64,000 bases of DNA from Paraktedonobacter carboxidivorans. Its GTDB lineage: Bacteria; Chloroflexota; Ktedonobacteria; Ktedonobacterales; Ktedonobacteraceae. This document shows positions 49,377 to 58,499 of the stretch, in pieces. Where the stretch lies: NCBI GenBank assembly GCA_041156125.1, contig JBEVTI010000013.1, forward strand, positions 1 through 64,000, given 5' to 3'. Each line of letters opens with the position of its first letter. Positions within the stretch are counted from its first letter, which is position 1. The notes under the pieces are model-generated. The model ran no database searches, was not told the DNA's origin, and saw only the letters and a program-made list of their open reading frames with translations. The position numbers were made by a program, and so were the translations under genes.

Positions 49377-52076
49377 ATGGCCGATGAACAACCGGTCCCA
49401 ATCTATCTCAGTCCCGAAGAAGAGTTAACAAGCGTGCGCGAACGCCTGGAAAGAACCCAGGCGCGGCGCATTATTCTGGTTATTCCGCCGCAGACGCAAT
49501 TGCGTAGCCATGTTGGCTGGCGCTTGATCCACGCCCGCATGCGCGAGTTAGGCAAAGATCTGCTGGTAGTCAGTCCTGATCGGCAGGTGAGAGCAGTGGC
49601 CCGCGCTGCAGGCTTTCGTGTAGCAGAATCGCAAGAATCGTCGTCCAGCAATCGTTCGCGCGGGGGCGGCACCAGCACGCGTCCAGGCAGCGTCAATACT
49701 CGCGGGACCGCGCGCTCACGCATCGGTAGTAATCGGGGTAGCTCGGAGAGCCGTGGTCCTCAGTCGCAGAGTAGCAGGTCTCGCCTGACACCTGGCACAA
49801 GTAATCGGCCTCCAGCTCAGCTTATCCCGCCTGAACGTGAGCTCTACGATGACGAGGATATTACGACTGAGCGCACGGAACAACTCTATCAGGAACAGGA
49901 AAAAGAGGAACACAGAGAAAGGGAGAGGTTGCCTATTGCTCCTCCACCTACACTCTTCAAAGAGCCTGAGAGCCACAAGCATCAATTGCGCGATTTTCAT
50001 ATCAGCACTACACCCTCGGTGCGCCCCTCCGTGCCTGGTCGCGATGATGACGAGGTTTCGTACTACGACGACGATGACTATAACACTGCCAAGCGGATTC
50101 GCGAATCCGCTGGCGTGAGCGACGAAAGCGAACAGGGTGAGCAGGGCGGCTTTCCCCCCGCTCGAGGTAGCAGGGGCGCTGTCTCTCAAAAATATGCTTT
50201 CACCTACATGGAAGATGAACAGCCGCATCTGCCTCTGCCAGAGCAGAGAGGCTTTACGCCTAACCTCTTTGACGAGGAGGTGGGTACCAACGTGCCAGAT
50301 ATCTCCGATCGCTCCACCGAGATTATGCAGAACGAGATCGAGGATCTGGGCGATCTAGGTGCTATTACGCCCCCTAAAATCACCTCTCTGCCCAGGCCAG
50401 ACCAGCTTTCGTCAGGCCAGCGTCGTCCCAGCGGGCAGATGCGCCAGCATTCGCCGCGCGCGCCTCGTCCTGGTCCGCCGGATCTCGACGAAGATGAAGA
50501 ATTGCTAGCTATCCAGGACAGGCCTACGCTGACCGGTCGTCCATCCAGAGAACAGGCTGGCTCGCCGCACCCGTCGCAGAAGCTCAAATCTAGTGCCTCG
50601 GCACAGGCCAGTGTACGCTCGTCTCAGTCTCTCAGACCGACTCAACAGCCCCCATCTCAGATTCTCAAACCCGGCGCTCCGCAGGCTGGTTCGCGTTCAT
50701 CCCAGACCCTCAGGCCTGGTTCCGCAGCGGCCCAGGTCAGCCCACGCGGACGCCCTGCATCACAGATCGGCCCGCGCGCTCCCCTCTTTGCGCCTGTACC
50801 CGGGTCCACCGTGAGCGGAACTGCCAGGAGCCAGCGCGCGAGCAAACGCGGCGGTCGCATCCTGGGTCTTGCCTTCACTGTCCTGGCCGTACTGCTGGTT
50901 GTGCTGGGGCTGCTCTTTTACATCGTGCCTACAGCCAAAGTTACCATCTCGCTCCAGGCCCAGAGCTATAGCCAGAATATCCAGCTCACCGCCTCTGCGC
51001 ATCCACAAGCTGGCGCGCCAAAGACCATGCAGGCGCAGGTATTGGAAGAGACCTTCTCAACCAGCGGCCAGGGAACTGCTACCGGGCAGACCAGCGTTGG
51101 AGACAAGCAGGCCACAGGTAAGGTGACTTTCATCAATAATAGCAATGCAAGTGTACGTATTCCAACCGGTACTATTGTGACCACCCAGAGTGGCATCCCT
51201 TTCGTGACGGACGCGGAGGCCTTTGCACGCACAGGTCCCAACCCCGCTGTGCCTATCACTGCTCAACAGGCTGGTGTATCTGGTAACGTAGCCGCCAACA
51301 GCATTACATCTATCCCCGCTGCTAGTCTGGCCAGTATCGCGGATTATAACCACATCACTGTGCAAGCGCTCAGTTTGAATGTGACCAACCCGGCTATTAC
51401 CGCCAATGGCGGAGCCAGAAACGTAACCGCGGTCACGCAAGCGGATCTGCAGAATCTAAAAAATACCCTGCACAAAGATTTGCAGAGCAAGATCAGCACC
51501 TGGTTGAAATTACAAACGCATCCTGATGATCTTCTGGGAGCGCCCATGCCCAACGCGCTTACCAGTGCCAATCCGCTGGCCGCGGAACAGCTTAGCGGTA
51601 CTCCCGGCGTGAACGCGCCAGCGGAGAGCGGCACCTTTCCCGGCATGCTTACCTTGCATATTAGCGTGCTGTACGCGAGCGCCAGCGCGCTTAAAAACGC
51701 GGCTAGCGACCTGCTGAAAGCCTCGATCCTGAAATTACACCCGGCTTCCAGTCTGGCAGACCAGTTGCCCATCACGCTGGCTAATGAGAAGGGTATCCCC
51801 TCGCCTGATGGCAAAACCCTGGCAATCAGCGCCAAAGCCACAGGGGCCACCGTGAGACAGATTCCCGCCGACCAGGAGATCGAGATCCGTAATGGACTGG
51901 TAGGTAAAAGCGTGGACCAGGCTATCAGTTCTTTGAAAAGCAGTATGGCCCAGGTGGGCTTCCTGAATGCACAGATTACCATAAGTCCCTGGTTCCTCAA
52001 TCTGCTGCCTTTGCGCGCGGATCAGATACAGGTCACTATCCAGCCGATTCTGCCCCAGGTAACGAAAAATGGCTAA
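49377..52076 (+). CDS. Large single-span membrane protein with baseplate-J-like domain
   Basis: An 899-residue protein. Residues 1-90 look like a small alpha/beta domain (RRIILVIPPQTQLRS..HVGWRLIHARMREL). Residues about 90-480 are disordered, rich in Ser, Arg, Pro and acidic clusters with repeats of SSQxLRP(G/T). One membrane helix (about 490-515) is followed by an extracytoplasmic domain with GKVTFINNSNASVRIPTG and PFVTDAEAFA, the pattern of baseplate J-like domains, and ends in alternating beta and helical segments. AGAAGGG precedes the ATG. Next to the FtsA-like gene it may anchor a cytoskeletal element to the wall; the function is unknown. Confidence 0.7.
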   Translation: MADEQPVPIYLSPEEELTSVRERLERTQARRIILVIPPQTQLRSHVGWRLIHARMRELGKDLLVVSPDRQVRAVARAAGFRVAESQESSSSNRSRGGGTSTRPGSVNTRGTARSRIGSNRGSSESRGPQSQSSRSRLTPGTSNRPPAQLIPPERELYDDEDITTERTEQLYQEQEKEEHRERERLPIAPPPTLFKEPESHKHQLRDFHISTTPSVRPSVPGRDDDEVSYYDDDDYNTAKRIRESAGVSDESEQGEQGGFPPARGSRGAVSQKYAFTYMEDEQPHLPLPEQRGFTPNLFDEEVGTNVPDISDRSTEIMQNEIEDLGDLGAITPPKITSLPRPDQLSSGQRRPSGQMRQHSPRAPRPGPPDLDEDEELLAIQDRPTLTGRPSREQAGSPHPSQKLKSSASAQASVRSSQSLRPTQQPPSQILKPGAPQAGSRSSQTLRPGSAAAQVSPRGRPASQIGPRAPLFAPVPGSTVSGTARSQRASKRGGRILGLAFTVLAVLLVVLGLLFYIVPTAKVTISLQAQSYSQNIQLTASAHPQAGAPKTMQAQVLEETFSTSGQGTATGQTSVGDKQATGKVTFINNSNASVRIPTGTIVTTQSGIPFVTDAEAFARTGPNPAVPITAQQAGVSGNVAANSITSIPAASLASIADYNHITVQALSLNVTNPAITANGGARNVTAVTQADLQNLKNTLHKDLQSKISTWLKLQTHPDDLLGAPMPNALTSANPLAAEQLSGTPGVNAPAESGTFPGMLTLHISVLYASASALKNAASDLLKASILKLHPASSLADQLPITLANEKGIPSPDGKTLAISAKATGATVRQIPADQEIEIRNGLVGKSVDQAISSLKSSMAQVGFLNAQITISPWFLNLLPLRADQIQVTIQPILPQVTKNG

Positions 52077-52149
52077 TGAATAGAACTTATGCCAGGCTGC
52101 TTCGTTAAATGAGTAGTTGGAAAAACAAAACGCTACGGAGAAGTATCTC

Positions 52150-52686
52150 ATGACACGTTTGATGGCCCTGGATGTAGGCGAGGCCAGAATTGGCGTCGCT
52201 CTCAGCGATGCCAGCGGATTCCTGGCCTCGCCTTATATGACGCTACGCGTCGCGCGCGACGAAGCTGAAACCTTGGCCAGATTAAAACAATTGATCGTGG
52301 AAACAGAGGCGGAAGAGCTGATAATCGGCCTGCCCATCAGCCTGGATGGAGCCATTCACGCGCAAGCAGAGCAAATAATCGCCTTCACTGAACGCCTCAA
52401 AGCACATATTTCACTTCCGGTACGTTTCTGGGATGAGCGACTTTCCACCGTTGAAGCCGAGCGTTTGCTGGCCGAAAGTGGCCAGCAGAGTCGCGCGCAT
52501 CACCGAAAGCAGGGCGGTAGAGGAGGGAAAGGCAGCAGTGAGCGCGGGCGTAAAAAGCAAGGCCAGCAAGAAATAGACGCCTGGGCCGCGGCTGTAATTT
52601 TGCAGGAATACCTGGATCAGCACTCCCAGAAGCGGGAACGAGAGCGACCCGCGCTCTCAAGCCAGACAGAGGATGATATAGAATGA
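52150..52686 (+). CDS. ruvX: Holliday-junction resolvase-like RuvX/YqgF
   Basis: A 178-residue RNase H-fold nuclease. The acidic active site is seen in MALDVGEARIGVALSD (Asp8), EELIIGLP and DERLSTVEAERLL, with a last Asp in EIDAWAAAVILQEYL. YqgF proteins process 16S pre-rRNA and are linked to recombination. An extra Gly/Lys/Arg-rich insertion of about 15 residues (near 118-140) follows the DERLST motif. GGAGAAG lies just upstream of the ATG at 52150. The stop overlaps the mltG start by four bases. Confidence 0.9.
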   Translation: MTRLMALDVGEARIGVALSDASGFLASPYMTLRVARDEAETLARLKQLIVETEAEELIIGLPISLDGAIHAQAEQIIAFTERLKAHISLPVRFWDERLSTVEAERLLAESGQQSRAHHRKQGGRGGKGSSERGRKKQGQQEIDAWAAAVILQEYLDQHSQKRERERPALSSQTEDDIE

Positions 52687-53774
52687 AAAAACGAGGCCGC
52701 GGCGCTATCATAGCCGTTTTCCTGGTAGCAATTGTCGTCTTTGGCATCATTTACGAGGCCTGGAATACCGTCTCGACAATTTTTGAGCCTCCTGCCACAA
52801 ACCAGACTCATACAGTAACTTTGACCATCATACCCCAGGAGACAACCACACAAATTGCCAATGATTTGTACAAGGAGGGCTTGATTCGCTATCCGCTGGC
52901 CTTTATTATCTGGGCGCGAGTCAGAGGTCTGGATACCACTTTGCAGGCTGGCGTTTATACTATTACGCCGGGCACAACTATTGACGGGATTATCGCCAAA
53001 TTGCAAAATGCTCAGCCGGACCATAAAAACATCCTGCTTATCGATGGCTGGCGTCTGGAGCAGGCAGCTACACAGGCCTCTCAGGCCGGGTTGAGCGGCT
53101 TTAATAAGCAGGATTTTCTGAACTGGACTCATCATCCAGATGCTTTCCCCGATGCCTCCAAATATCCCATCCTGAAAGGCCGCAAGAGCATGGAAGGCTT
53201 GCTCTTCCCGGATACCTATCTGGTTCCGGTCAACTATAATACAACACAGATCATCGATATGATGCTCAATGAAATGCAATCCGCCGTAGCGCCGCTACTC
53301 CCCGCCGCGAAAACGCAAGGTCTGGATGAGTATCAATTGATCACACTTGCCTCAATTGTGCAGCGCGAGGCCAGTAATGCCGCGCAAATGCCACAGATCG
53401 CTGGCATCTACCTGAATCGTCTGTCCAGGCCCACAGCCGAAACAGCTGGCTTTATGGGATCTGACCCAACGGTGGAATATGCTTACGACAGCGACCATCC
53501 CCCCACAGGCAATGCACACTACTGGGGTGATCTGAACAATCTGGGCAAAGGCTCGGCTGTCGAGACTGCTAGTCTCTGGAATACTTACACGCACAAGGGC
53601 TTGCCGCCAACGCCTATTAGCGCGTCTAATCTACACGCGCTCACAGCTGCGGCCCACCCGAAAACGACCGCTTGCTACTATTTCTATACCAAACCCAAGA
53701 CAGGCGATCTTGTCTGCGAAGCAACTTACGCGCAAATCCAGCTAGACGAGCAGCGAGACCACCTGAACCAATAG
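52683..53774 (+). CDS. mltG: Endolytic transglycosylase MltG
   Basis: A 363-residue membrane-anchored lytic transglycosylase. One membrane helix (about 7-27) is followed by a LysM-like region and the YceG domain, with the catalytic glutamate in LASIVQREA and the conserved GLLFPDTYLVP. It cuts nascent glycan strands near the membrane and sets their length. The start overlaps ruvX (ATGA). RuvX-MltG pairing is common in bacteria, supporting both calls. Confidence 0.94.
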   Translation: MKKRGRGAIIAVFLVAIVVFGIIYEAWNTVSTIFEPPATNQTHTVTLTIIPQETTTQIANDLYKEGLIRYPLAFIIWARVRGLDTTLQAGVYTITPGTTIDGIIAKLQNAQPDHKNILLIDGWRLEQAATQASQAGLSGFNKQDFLNWTHHPDAFPDASKYPILKGRKSMEGLLFPDTYLVPVNYNTTQIIDMMLNEMQSAVAPLLPAAKTQGLDEYQLITLASIVQREASNAAQMPQIAGIYLNRLSRPTAETAGFMGSDPTVEYAYDSDHPPTGNAHYWGDLNNLGKGSAVETASLWNTYTHKGLPPTPISASNLHALTAAAHPKTTACYYFYTKPKTGDLVCEATYAQIQLDEQRDHLNQ

Positions 53775-53790
53775 GACTGGCGAAGGTATC

Positions 53791-53847
53791 GTGAGTCATA
53801 TCTCTGGTTTGAAACGTCACGCGTTTCAAACCAGAGATATGACTCAT
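53791..53847. repeat. 26-bp stem hairpin between mltG and uppP
   Basis: Arms 53791-53816 and 53822-53847 pair with one G-U around five bases. It lies 16 bases past mltG and ends 26 bases before the uppP start, so it could separate the two transcripts or act as a leader structure. Confidence 0.85.
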
Positions 53848-53873
53848 ACAACCAGCTATAAGCGAGATTTGCA

Positions 53874-54785
53874 ATGCACATAAATTTCTGGCAAGTTATT
53901 TTTCTGGCGCTACTCCAGGGAGTAACTGAGCTGTTCCCGATCAGCAGCCTGGGCCATACTGTGATTATTCCAGGCCTCCTACCCCAACTCTTTCCCCTCG
54001 ACTTTGCCACAAATACCGCTTGCGGCGGTAAAAGTTGTTTTCTTCCGTTGGTCGTAGCCCTCCACCTGGGCACCAGTGTTGCTCTTGTAATCTATTTCTG
54101 GCGCGATTGGGTTCAGGTGATTATGACGATTGTGAATAGCATTAAAAAAGCGGAGATCCGCAAGGATTCTGAGGAGTGGGTTGGTTGGCTGATCATCATT
54201 GGCTGTGTCCCTGGCGGCATTTTAGGGGTAATTCTTCAGGAATATGCCGACAAAATCTTTAGCTCGGCCATTATCGCGGCGGCCTTCCTGGTAGTCAACG
54301 GCTCGATCCTCTTTGTGGGCGAGGCCATGCGCAAGCGGGCCGAAGCGAAATATGGAATATCCGCCGACGCAGAACGCTCTACGGCCTTCCGTCCGCTTGC
54401 TTCGCTTTCCTGGAAAGAGGCCATCATAGTCGGACTTTGCCAGGCGCTGGCCCTGATCCCCGGCATCTCGCGCTCCGGCGTGACTATGGTTGGTGGCCTG
54501 AGCGTGGGCCTTTCTCATGAGGACGCGGCGCGCTATTCTTTTCTGCTGGGTACGCCCCTGATCGCCGCCGCTGGCCTGCTGGAGGTGCCACAATTGCTTG
54601 GCCAGAGCGCGCAGACCTGGGAGCTTATTATCCCTGGCATCATCCTCTCGGGCATCGCCGCTTTCCTGAGCACCCGCTTCCTGACTAAATACTTCGAGAA
54701 AGGTCGCCTGACTCCCTTTGCCATCTACTGCTGGGCCTTTGGCCTGATCGCTCTGGGCATCCTTTTCGCTACTAATGCCTCCTAG
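53874..54785 (+). CDS. uppP: Undecaprenyl-diphosphatase UppP/BacA
   Basis: A 303-residue integral membrane phosphatase that recycles the lipid carrier for wall polymers and gives bacitracin resistance. The catalytic segment is QGVTELFPISSLGHT (Glu and the Ser-rich loop), and the second motif PGISRSGVTMVGGL with the active-site Arg/Ser is complete. Six or more membrane helices follow. A 15-20 residue insertion rich in Cys/Gly (ATNTACGGKSCF) lies after the first motif. The upstream ribosome site is weak. With mltG, PBP and LCP it marks a wall-synthesis region. Confidence 0.92.
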   Translation: MHINFWQVIFLALLQGVTELFPISSLGHTVIIPGLLPQLFPLDFATNTACGGKSCFLPLVVALHLGTSVALVIYFWRDWVQVIMTIVNSIKKAEIRKDSEEWVGWLIIIGCVPGGILGVILQEYADKIFSSAIIAAAFLVVNGSILFVGEAMRKRAEAKYGISADAERSTAFRPLASLSWKEAIIVGLCQALALIPGISRSGVTMVGGLSVGLSHEDAARYSFLLGTPLIAAAGLLEVPQLLGQSAQTWELIIPGIILSGIAAFLSTRFLTKYFEKGRLTPFAIYCWAFGLIALGILFATNAS

Positions 54786-54855
54786 CTCTGTGGGGCAAAA
54801 TCCCGGACAGGCAGGCATACCGCCCTTTGCACAGAAACTCCACCCTGATTTGGGG

Positions 54856-54915
54856 GTAAGTGGCTGAGTTTGCAGGCGGCAGGCGGACCTGCCGCCTGCA
54901 AGCTCAGCCACTTAC
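54856..54915. terminator. 28-bp stem hairpin in a convergent gap
   Basis: Arms 54856-54883 and 54888-54915 pair with one G-U around CGGA. It shares its base (ggggtaagtggctgagttt, 54853-54871) with the hairpin at 41152, but the tip (gcaggcggcagg) differs. It lies between convergent uppP and the LLM oxidoreductase gene. Confidence 0.8.
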
Positions 54916-54949
54916 AGACGACTCGACGGCAAAGCTGCCAGGATGCGAG

Positions 54950-55858
54950 CTAGCGGCCAGCTACCGCGATCTGTTCTACTATGGGTATCACCTCTGCGGC
55001 TAGAAGATCGAAGGGTTCGATCTCAGAGACGTTGCGGAGGCTGAAAATTGCCTGGTCGATGCCCAGTTCAGCCAGGGCCGCGCAGCGTTCGATAAGTTGA
55101 GTGGGACTGAGTGTATCATCCCGACCGTCGCGCGTGAGCGCGAAAGAATCGAGCGTGGTTTTCTCGATCTCTGCGTAGGGACGACCTTCCGTCGCACAAT
55201 GCTCGCGTAACACTTCGAGTTTGCGCTCCAGCGTGTTGTTGCCAAAGCCGGAGAAAAGGTTGCACGCATCTCCGTATTTCGCGACCAGCCGCAGGGTCTT
55301 CTTCTCGCCGCCGCCACCAATCAGGATCGGCGGATGGGGCTTCTGGACGGCGCGCGGGGAGTTAAGCGGACGCTGGAGCTGGTAGTGTTTCCCGGCGAAA
55401 GGCTTCTCATCGCCAGCCCACATCTGCTGAGCGATTTGTAGCGTCTCTTCCAGGCGCTCAAAACGCTCGGCCAGCGGCGGGAAAGGTACTCCCAGGCCCA
55501 TATGCTCCTCCTCATTCCACGCAGCTCCCAGGCCGCAGTAGGCGCGCCCATGCGAAAGCACATCCAGGGTAGTCGCGGTTTTCACTAGAATACCTGGATA
55601 GCGATATGTAATGCCTGTCACCATAGTGCCCAGCTTGATACGATTGGTGCGGCCAGCCGCGAATGCTAACGCGCTCCAACCCTCCAGCATTTCGAGTTCT
55701 GGTGGCCCAGCGAAGCCGATCTGGAAGAAGTGGTCCATAACCCATAAGCTATACAGGCCAGCCCGTTCCGCGCGCTCAGCGATCAACCCGAAGATATCTC
55801 CCAGATTTTCCTGGCCCTGAGGGTACGTGAACACAGGTACTTGTAATCCTAGCTTCAT
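54950..55858 (-). CDS. LLM-class F420-dependent oxidoreductase
   Basis: A 302-residue luciferase-like TIM-barrel protein. It begins MKLGLQVPVFTYPQG, has WVMDHFFQIG, LGTMVTGITYRYPGIL and GLGAAWNEEEHMGLGVPFPP, all typical of F420-dependent members related to glucose-6-phosphate dehydrogenase and N5,N10-methylene-H4MPT reductase. It probably uses reduced F420 rather than FMN; the substrate is unknown. The ATG at 55858 with GGGAG 11 bases upstream is preferred to the in-frame TTG at 55906. A TATAAT lies at 55930-55935 on the minus strand. Confidence 0.88.
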   Translation of the reverse strand: MKLGLQVPVFTYPQGQENLGDIFGLIAERAERAGLYSLWVMDHFFQIGFAGPPELEMLEGWSALAFAAGRTNRIKLGTMVTGITYRYPGILVKTATTLDVLSHGRAYCGLGAAWNEEEHMGLGVPFPPLAERFERLEETLQIAQQMWAGDEKPFAGKHYQLQRPLNSPRAVQKPHPPILIGGGGEKKTLRLVAKYGDACNLFSGFGNNTLERKLEVLREHCATEGRPYAEIEKTTLDSFALTRDGRDDTLSPTQLIERCAALAELGIDQAIFSLRNVSEIEPFDLLAAEVIPIVEQIAVAGR

Positions 55859-56183
55859 GAAATGTAATGCTCCCTGCTTGCTGTTATTTTGTGTGGAACC
55901 CGGCAAATGTAAGTAAGATGTCCAGAGATATTATACATTACACAGACTGCTCTTACTTTGCGTTCTGCGGAGGTGGTTCACCTTCCAACAAACTGTATGA
56001 AAATGGCACCTTTCAACTCTATAGAAACTATGGTCTGCCGCTTGCAAATTCAAGCCCCTATAGACGCAGTCCTGGAGCATATAGAGCAGAAGTATTATCT
56101 GGTGAAATCAAGTTTTACCCACAAAAAGCCCCTCATCTTTTAAAGATGAGGGGCCGCGGTTGGCAGAGGTCGCGGGCGGGCGA
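55859..56183. other. 325-bp gap, start-to-end of minus-strand genes
   Basis: Contains the LLM -10 candidate (55930-55935) and the terminator of the upstream membrane-protein gene (56128-56154). A 61-codon plus-strand frame (55958-56143) runs into the terminator and is probably not a gene. Confidence 0.45.
56128..56154 (-). terminator. Classical intrinsic terminator
   Basis: A 13-bp stem (gcccctcatcttt and its complement) followed on the minus strand by TTTTTG, immediately after the membrane sensor-like gene. This is the one hairpin here with a clear T-tract in the right place. Confidence 0.85.
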
Positions 56184-57911
56184 TCAATCCCAGCCGTTTT
56201 CTGAGGTTGACTCGGCGCGGACTCTGCCGTTCTCTTCGCCACCGCTAGCAATCAGGGCTGTATGATTGGAGGCGGCAGACATCGCGCGATACTGAGCCGG
56301 CGTGACTGGCTGTGCTAATCCACCGGAGGACGGGGGGAGTTGACCGGAGGATGGCAGCGAGCGCGCTCCTGAAACTGTACGCGTACCAGAGCGTGGGGAG
56401 AGCGGCTGCGTTGAAGACGGGCCAGAATGCTGACCGTAGGAGCCGACCAGTGGGTTGGTGGACGGCAACGCGTTCAGGCTACCCTTGCTCTGTAAAGAGA
56501 GGATGATGCGATTTATTTCAGTAAACTCATTACAGGAAGTCGGTACCAGGAGTGGCGCGCCAGCGGGGCTGCGTTCCAGGGCTGTGCAGAAATCGCTCAG
56601 GGCGCGCATCAGGCGCTGCGTGTACTGATTGATCTGTCCCAGGCGCGTCAGGCGCTCGGCCATCAGATTCAGGCTGCCAGCGAGCGGCATCAGCACACCG
56701 GTGGCCAGGTTTGCCCGTGCTTTGAGGTTGCCATTGGCCAGTTGGGCCTGGACATCCTTCAAATGGACGATACCACGTTCCAGTTCAGCGTTATGTTCAG
56801 AAATCTCTTGAGCCTGTTCCGCGACTCGCTGGTTAGCTCTGCTTAGATCAATGAGCGCCTCAGCCTGATCATGGGCCAGGCGAGCGTTTTCCCAGAGAGT
56901 GAAGATCTGCCGTGCTACCACTAACGCCACCACCCCCATGGTAGCACAGAGTAGAACCGGGCGAATGGCTAGCTGTCCCGGATCGACAGAGAGCGCGTTG
57001 AGCGCCAGGGTCAACAGGAGCAGGCCAAGGAGAATATAAGGGATCAACTGTGTTGGGCCAAACAGATTACGCATTTGATTGCGTACAACACGCTCTTCAA
57101 TGACATATGCTGGAGTCGCGGGCAGATAGCGCCGTAGAAAGGCGGCGATGCCAATGGTCATCAGTCCCAGAGGCCAGCCCATATCGGTCCAGGTTGCCTC
57201 GATATAAGTACCGGCGTTATTCTGGATATTAAAGATGAAGTCAGATGTCACGAAGAAACAGAGGCCAAGTCCCACAACCAGCAATCCGGTTCGTCGCGCT
57301 GACGCTTCATAGGTGCGCCCTTGCCCACGCATCAGCAGGAAAACGACGCAACTGAGCAAGGCCATATCCGCGATTGGATAGTACAGGCCCAGGATCTTCG
57401 CCAGATTAGCTTCTCCTGGTGCCTGAGCCAGTGAGCCTAGTAAGAGATACCAGGCGATAGCCAGGATCGAACCCATCGCGATGAGGCTATCCATCAAAAC
57501 CAGTAAGCGTTTGCTGCCGGTCTCAGAGGACGGCTGGAGGAGCAGTCCTGTGAAGACGAAGAGCGGGAACGCGGAATAGCCGATATCGGCGGTTGAGGGG
57601 AACGGAGCTTGCCCCATCGAAACATAATAGCGCCAGTTGCTATCACCAAGTGCCCACAAGATCACGCCCAGTCCAATTAAGATCCATCCCAACTTTTCCT
57701 GGCCGATCCATGGCTCGGCACTTTCTCCGCGGCGAATGGGCGAGAGCACACTGAACAGCACCATGGTGCCCCCAATGAACCCGCCAGTAACTGGGGCGAA
57801 CTGGCCCACATGCAGAGCGGCTGTGCCACCCAGATGAAAGACTACTACTACCCCCATACCCAACCCGATCCATACTACCCCTTTGATAATCGTGCGCCAG
57901 ATAGATTGCAT
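56184..57911 (-). CDS. Multi-helix membrane protein with coiled coil (sensor-like)
   Basis: A 575-residue protein. About nine or ten membrane helices fill residues 8-330. A coiled coil (about 335-395, with AEALIDLSRANQRVAEQAQE) leads to a HAMP-like segment (NGNLKARANL..PLAGSLNLMAERL). The C terminus is Ser/Pro/Gly-rich. No histidine kinase, GGDEF or PAS domain is visible, so it looks like a signal-sensing or scaffolding protein lacking its output. The function is unknown. A clear intrinsic terminator follows it. Confidence 0.7.
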   Translation of the reverse strand: MQSIWRTIIKGVVWIGLGMGVVVVFHLGGTAALHVGQFAPVTGGFIGGTMVLFSVLSPIRRGESAEPWIGQEKLGWILIGLGVILWALGDSNWRYYVSMGQAPFPSTADIGYSAFPLFVFTGLLLQPSSETGSKRLLVLMDSLIAMGSILAIAWYLLLGSLAQAPGEANLAKILGLYYPIADMALLSCVVFLLMRGQGRTYEASARRTGLLVVGLGLCFFVTSDFIFNIQNNAGTYIEATWTDMGWPLGLMTIGIAAFLRRYLPATPAYVIEERVVRNQMRNLFGPTQLIPYILLGLLLLTLALNALSVDPGQLAIRPVLLCATMGVVALVVARQIFTLWENARLAHDQAEALIDLSRANQRVAEQAQEISEHNAELERGIVHLKDVQAQLANGNLKARANLATGVLMPLAGSLNLMAERLTRLGQINQYTQRLMRALSDFCTALERSPAGAPLLVPTSCNEFTEINRIILSLQSKGSLNALPSTNPLVGSYGQHSGPSSTQPLSPRSGTRTVSGARSLPSSGQLPPSSGGLAQPVTPAQYRAMSAASNHTALIASGGEENGRVRAESTSENGWD

Positions 57912-58279
57912 TAAGAGCCTCCTTTCAATTCCAAGCCTGGTGCTCCCTCCCGGTGCTTCTGTGTCCGTCTGTATGCTTTCTACAGACTCCTCTGTACAAT
58001 GGTGAGTTTACCCTGTCTGCCTTTCCGTAGTCTCCTAATCTTTTACAAGGGGAAAATGAAGACTTGCCGGGTCGAAAAGAGAGATTGGCTCTGGAAGTTT
58101 ATACCGAATGCGCGAAGGCTAGTATAAGACAAGAGAAATCTTATACCGATCTTTCGCTTGCATATCTTCTTAGAAGAACAAGAGGGATAAAATAAACTTG
58201 CACAAACTCTTTTCTTTAGCCTGGAGGGGTCCAGGGAGTGTGGGCGGGCGGAGGAAGAGAGGCAACCTACCCCTGAAAA

Positions 58280-58313
58280 GTGGGCGGGTGGGAAAAGACT
58301 TTTGAGAACCCTG
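58280..58313 (-). repeat. GC-rich module R1, copy d (minus strand)
   Basis: Read on the minus strand it gives cagggttctcaaaagtcttt then tcccacccgcccac, matching copies b and c. Downstream on that strand a second ccgcccgcccac and a 6-bp hairpin (58220-58235) follow. Confidence 0.6.
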
Positions 58314-58331
58314 CGCGCAGGCGCAATCCTC

Positions 58332-58360
58332 TTGCCTATTATGTTGATTTGTAGTACAGT
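58332..58360 (+). promoter_or_regulatory. Weak promoter candidate for the FolC-like gene
   Basis: TTGCCT (58332-58337), 17 bases, TACAGT (58355-58360), each a 4/6 match. Tentative. Confidence 0.35.
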
Positions 58361-58499
58361 ATCAGCCCGGAATACGCACAGGAGAGTTATCCTGTCCATT
58401 TGATGGTATACCAGGTATCTGTTCTCCAAAATGGAGACGAAAAGGCTTGAGAGGCCCAACCAGCATCACTGGGGAAAGCGAGAATGGACTTAACAAAAA

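Larger units (their letters stand above)
57912..58499. other. 588-bp divergent gap
   Basis: Holds the leader of the membrane protein gene, repeat R1 copy d (58280-58313), the hairpin cctgga/tccagg (58220-58235), a weak promoter for the FolC-like gene (58332-58360), and a 14-codon frame (58484-58528). A 138-codon minus frame here (58043-58459) lacks features of a gene. Confidence 0.5.

Noticed and set aside
54222..54911. 229-codon minus-strand open frame
   Set aside because: Antisense to uppP and runs into the 54856 hairpin.
58043..58459. 138-codon minus frame in the gap before the FolC-like gene
   Set aside because: Overlaps R1 repeat copy d; Cys/Ser/Arg composition looks random.
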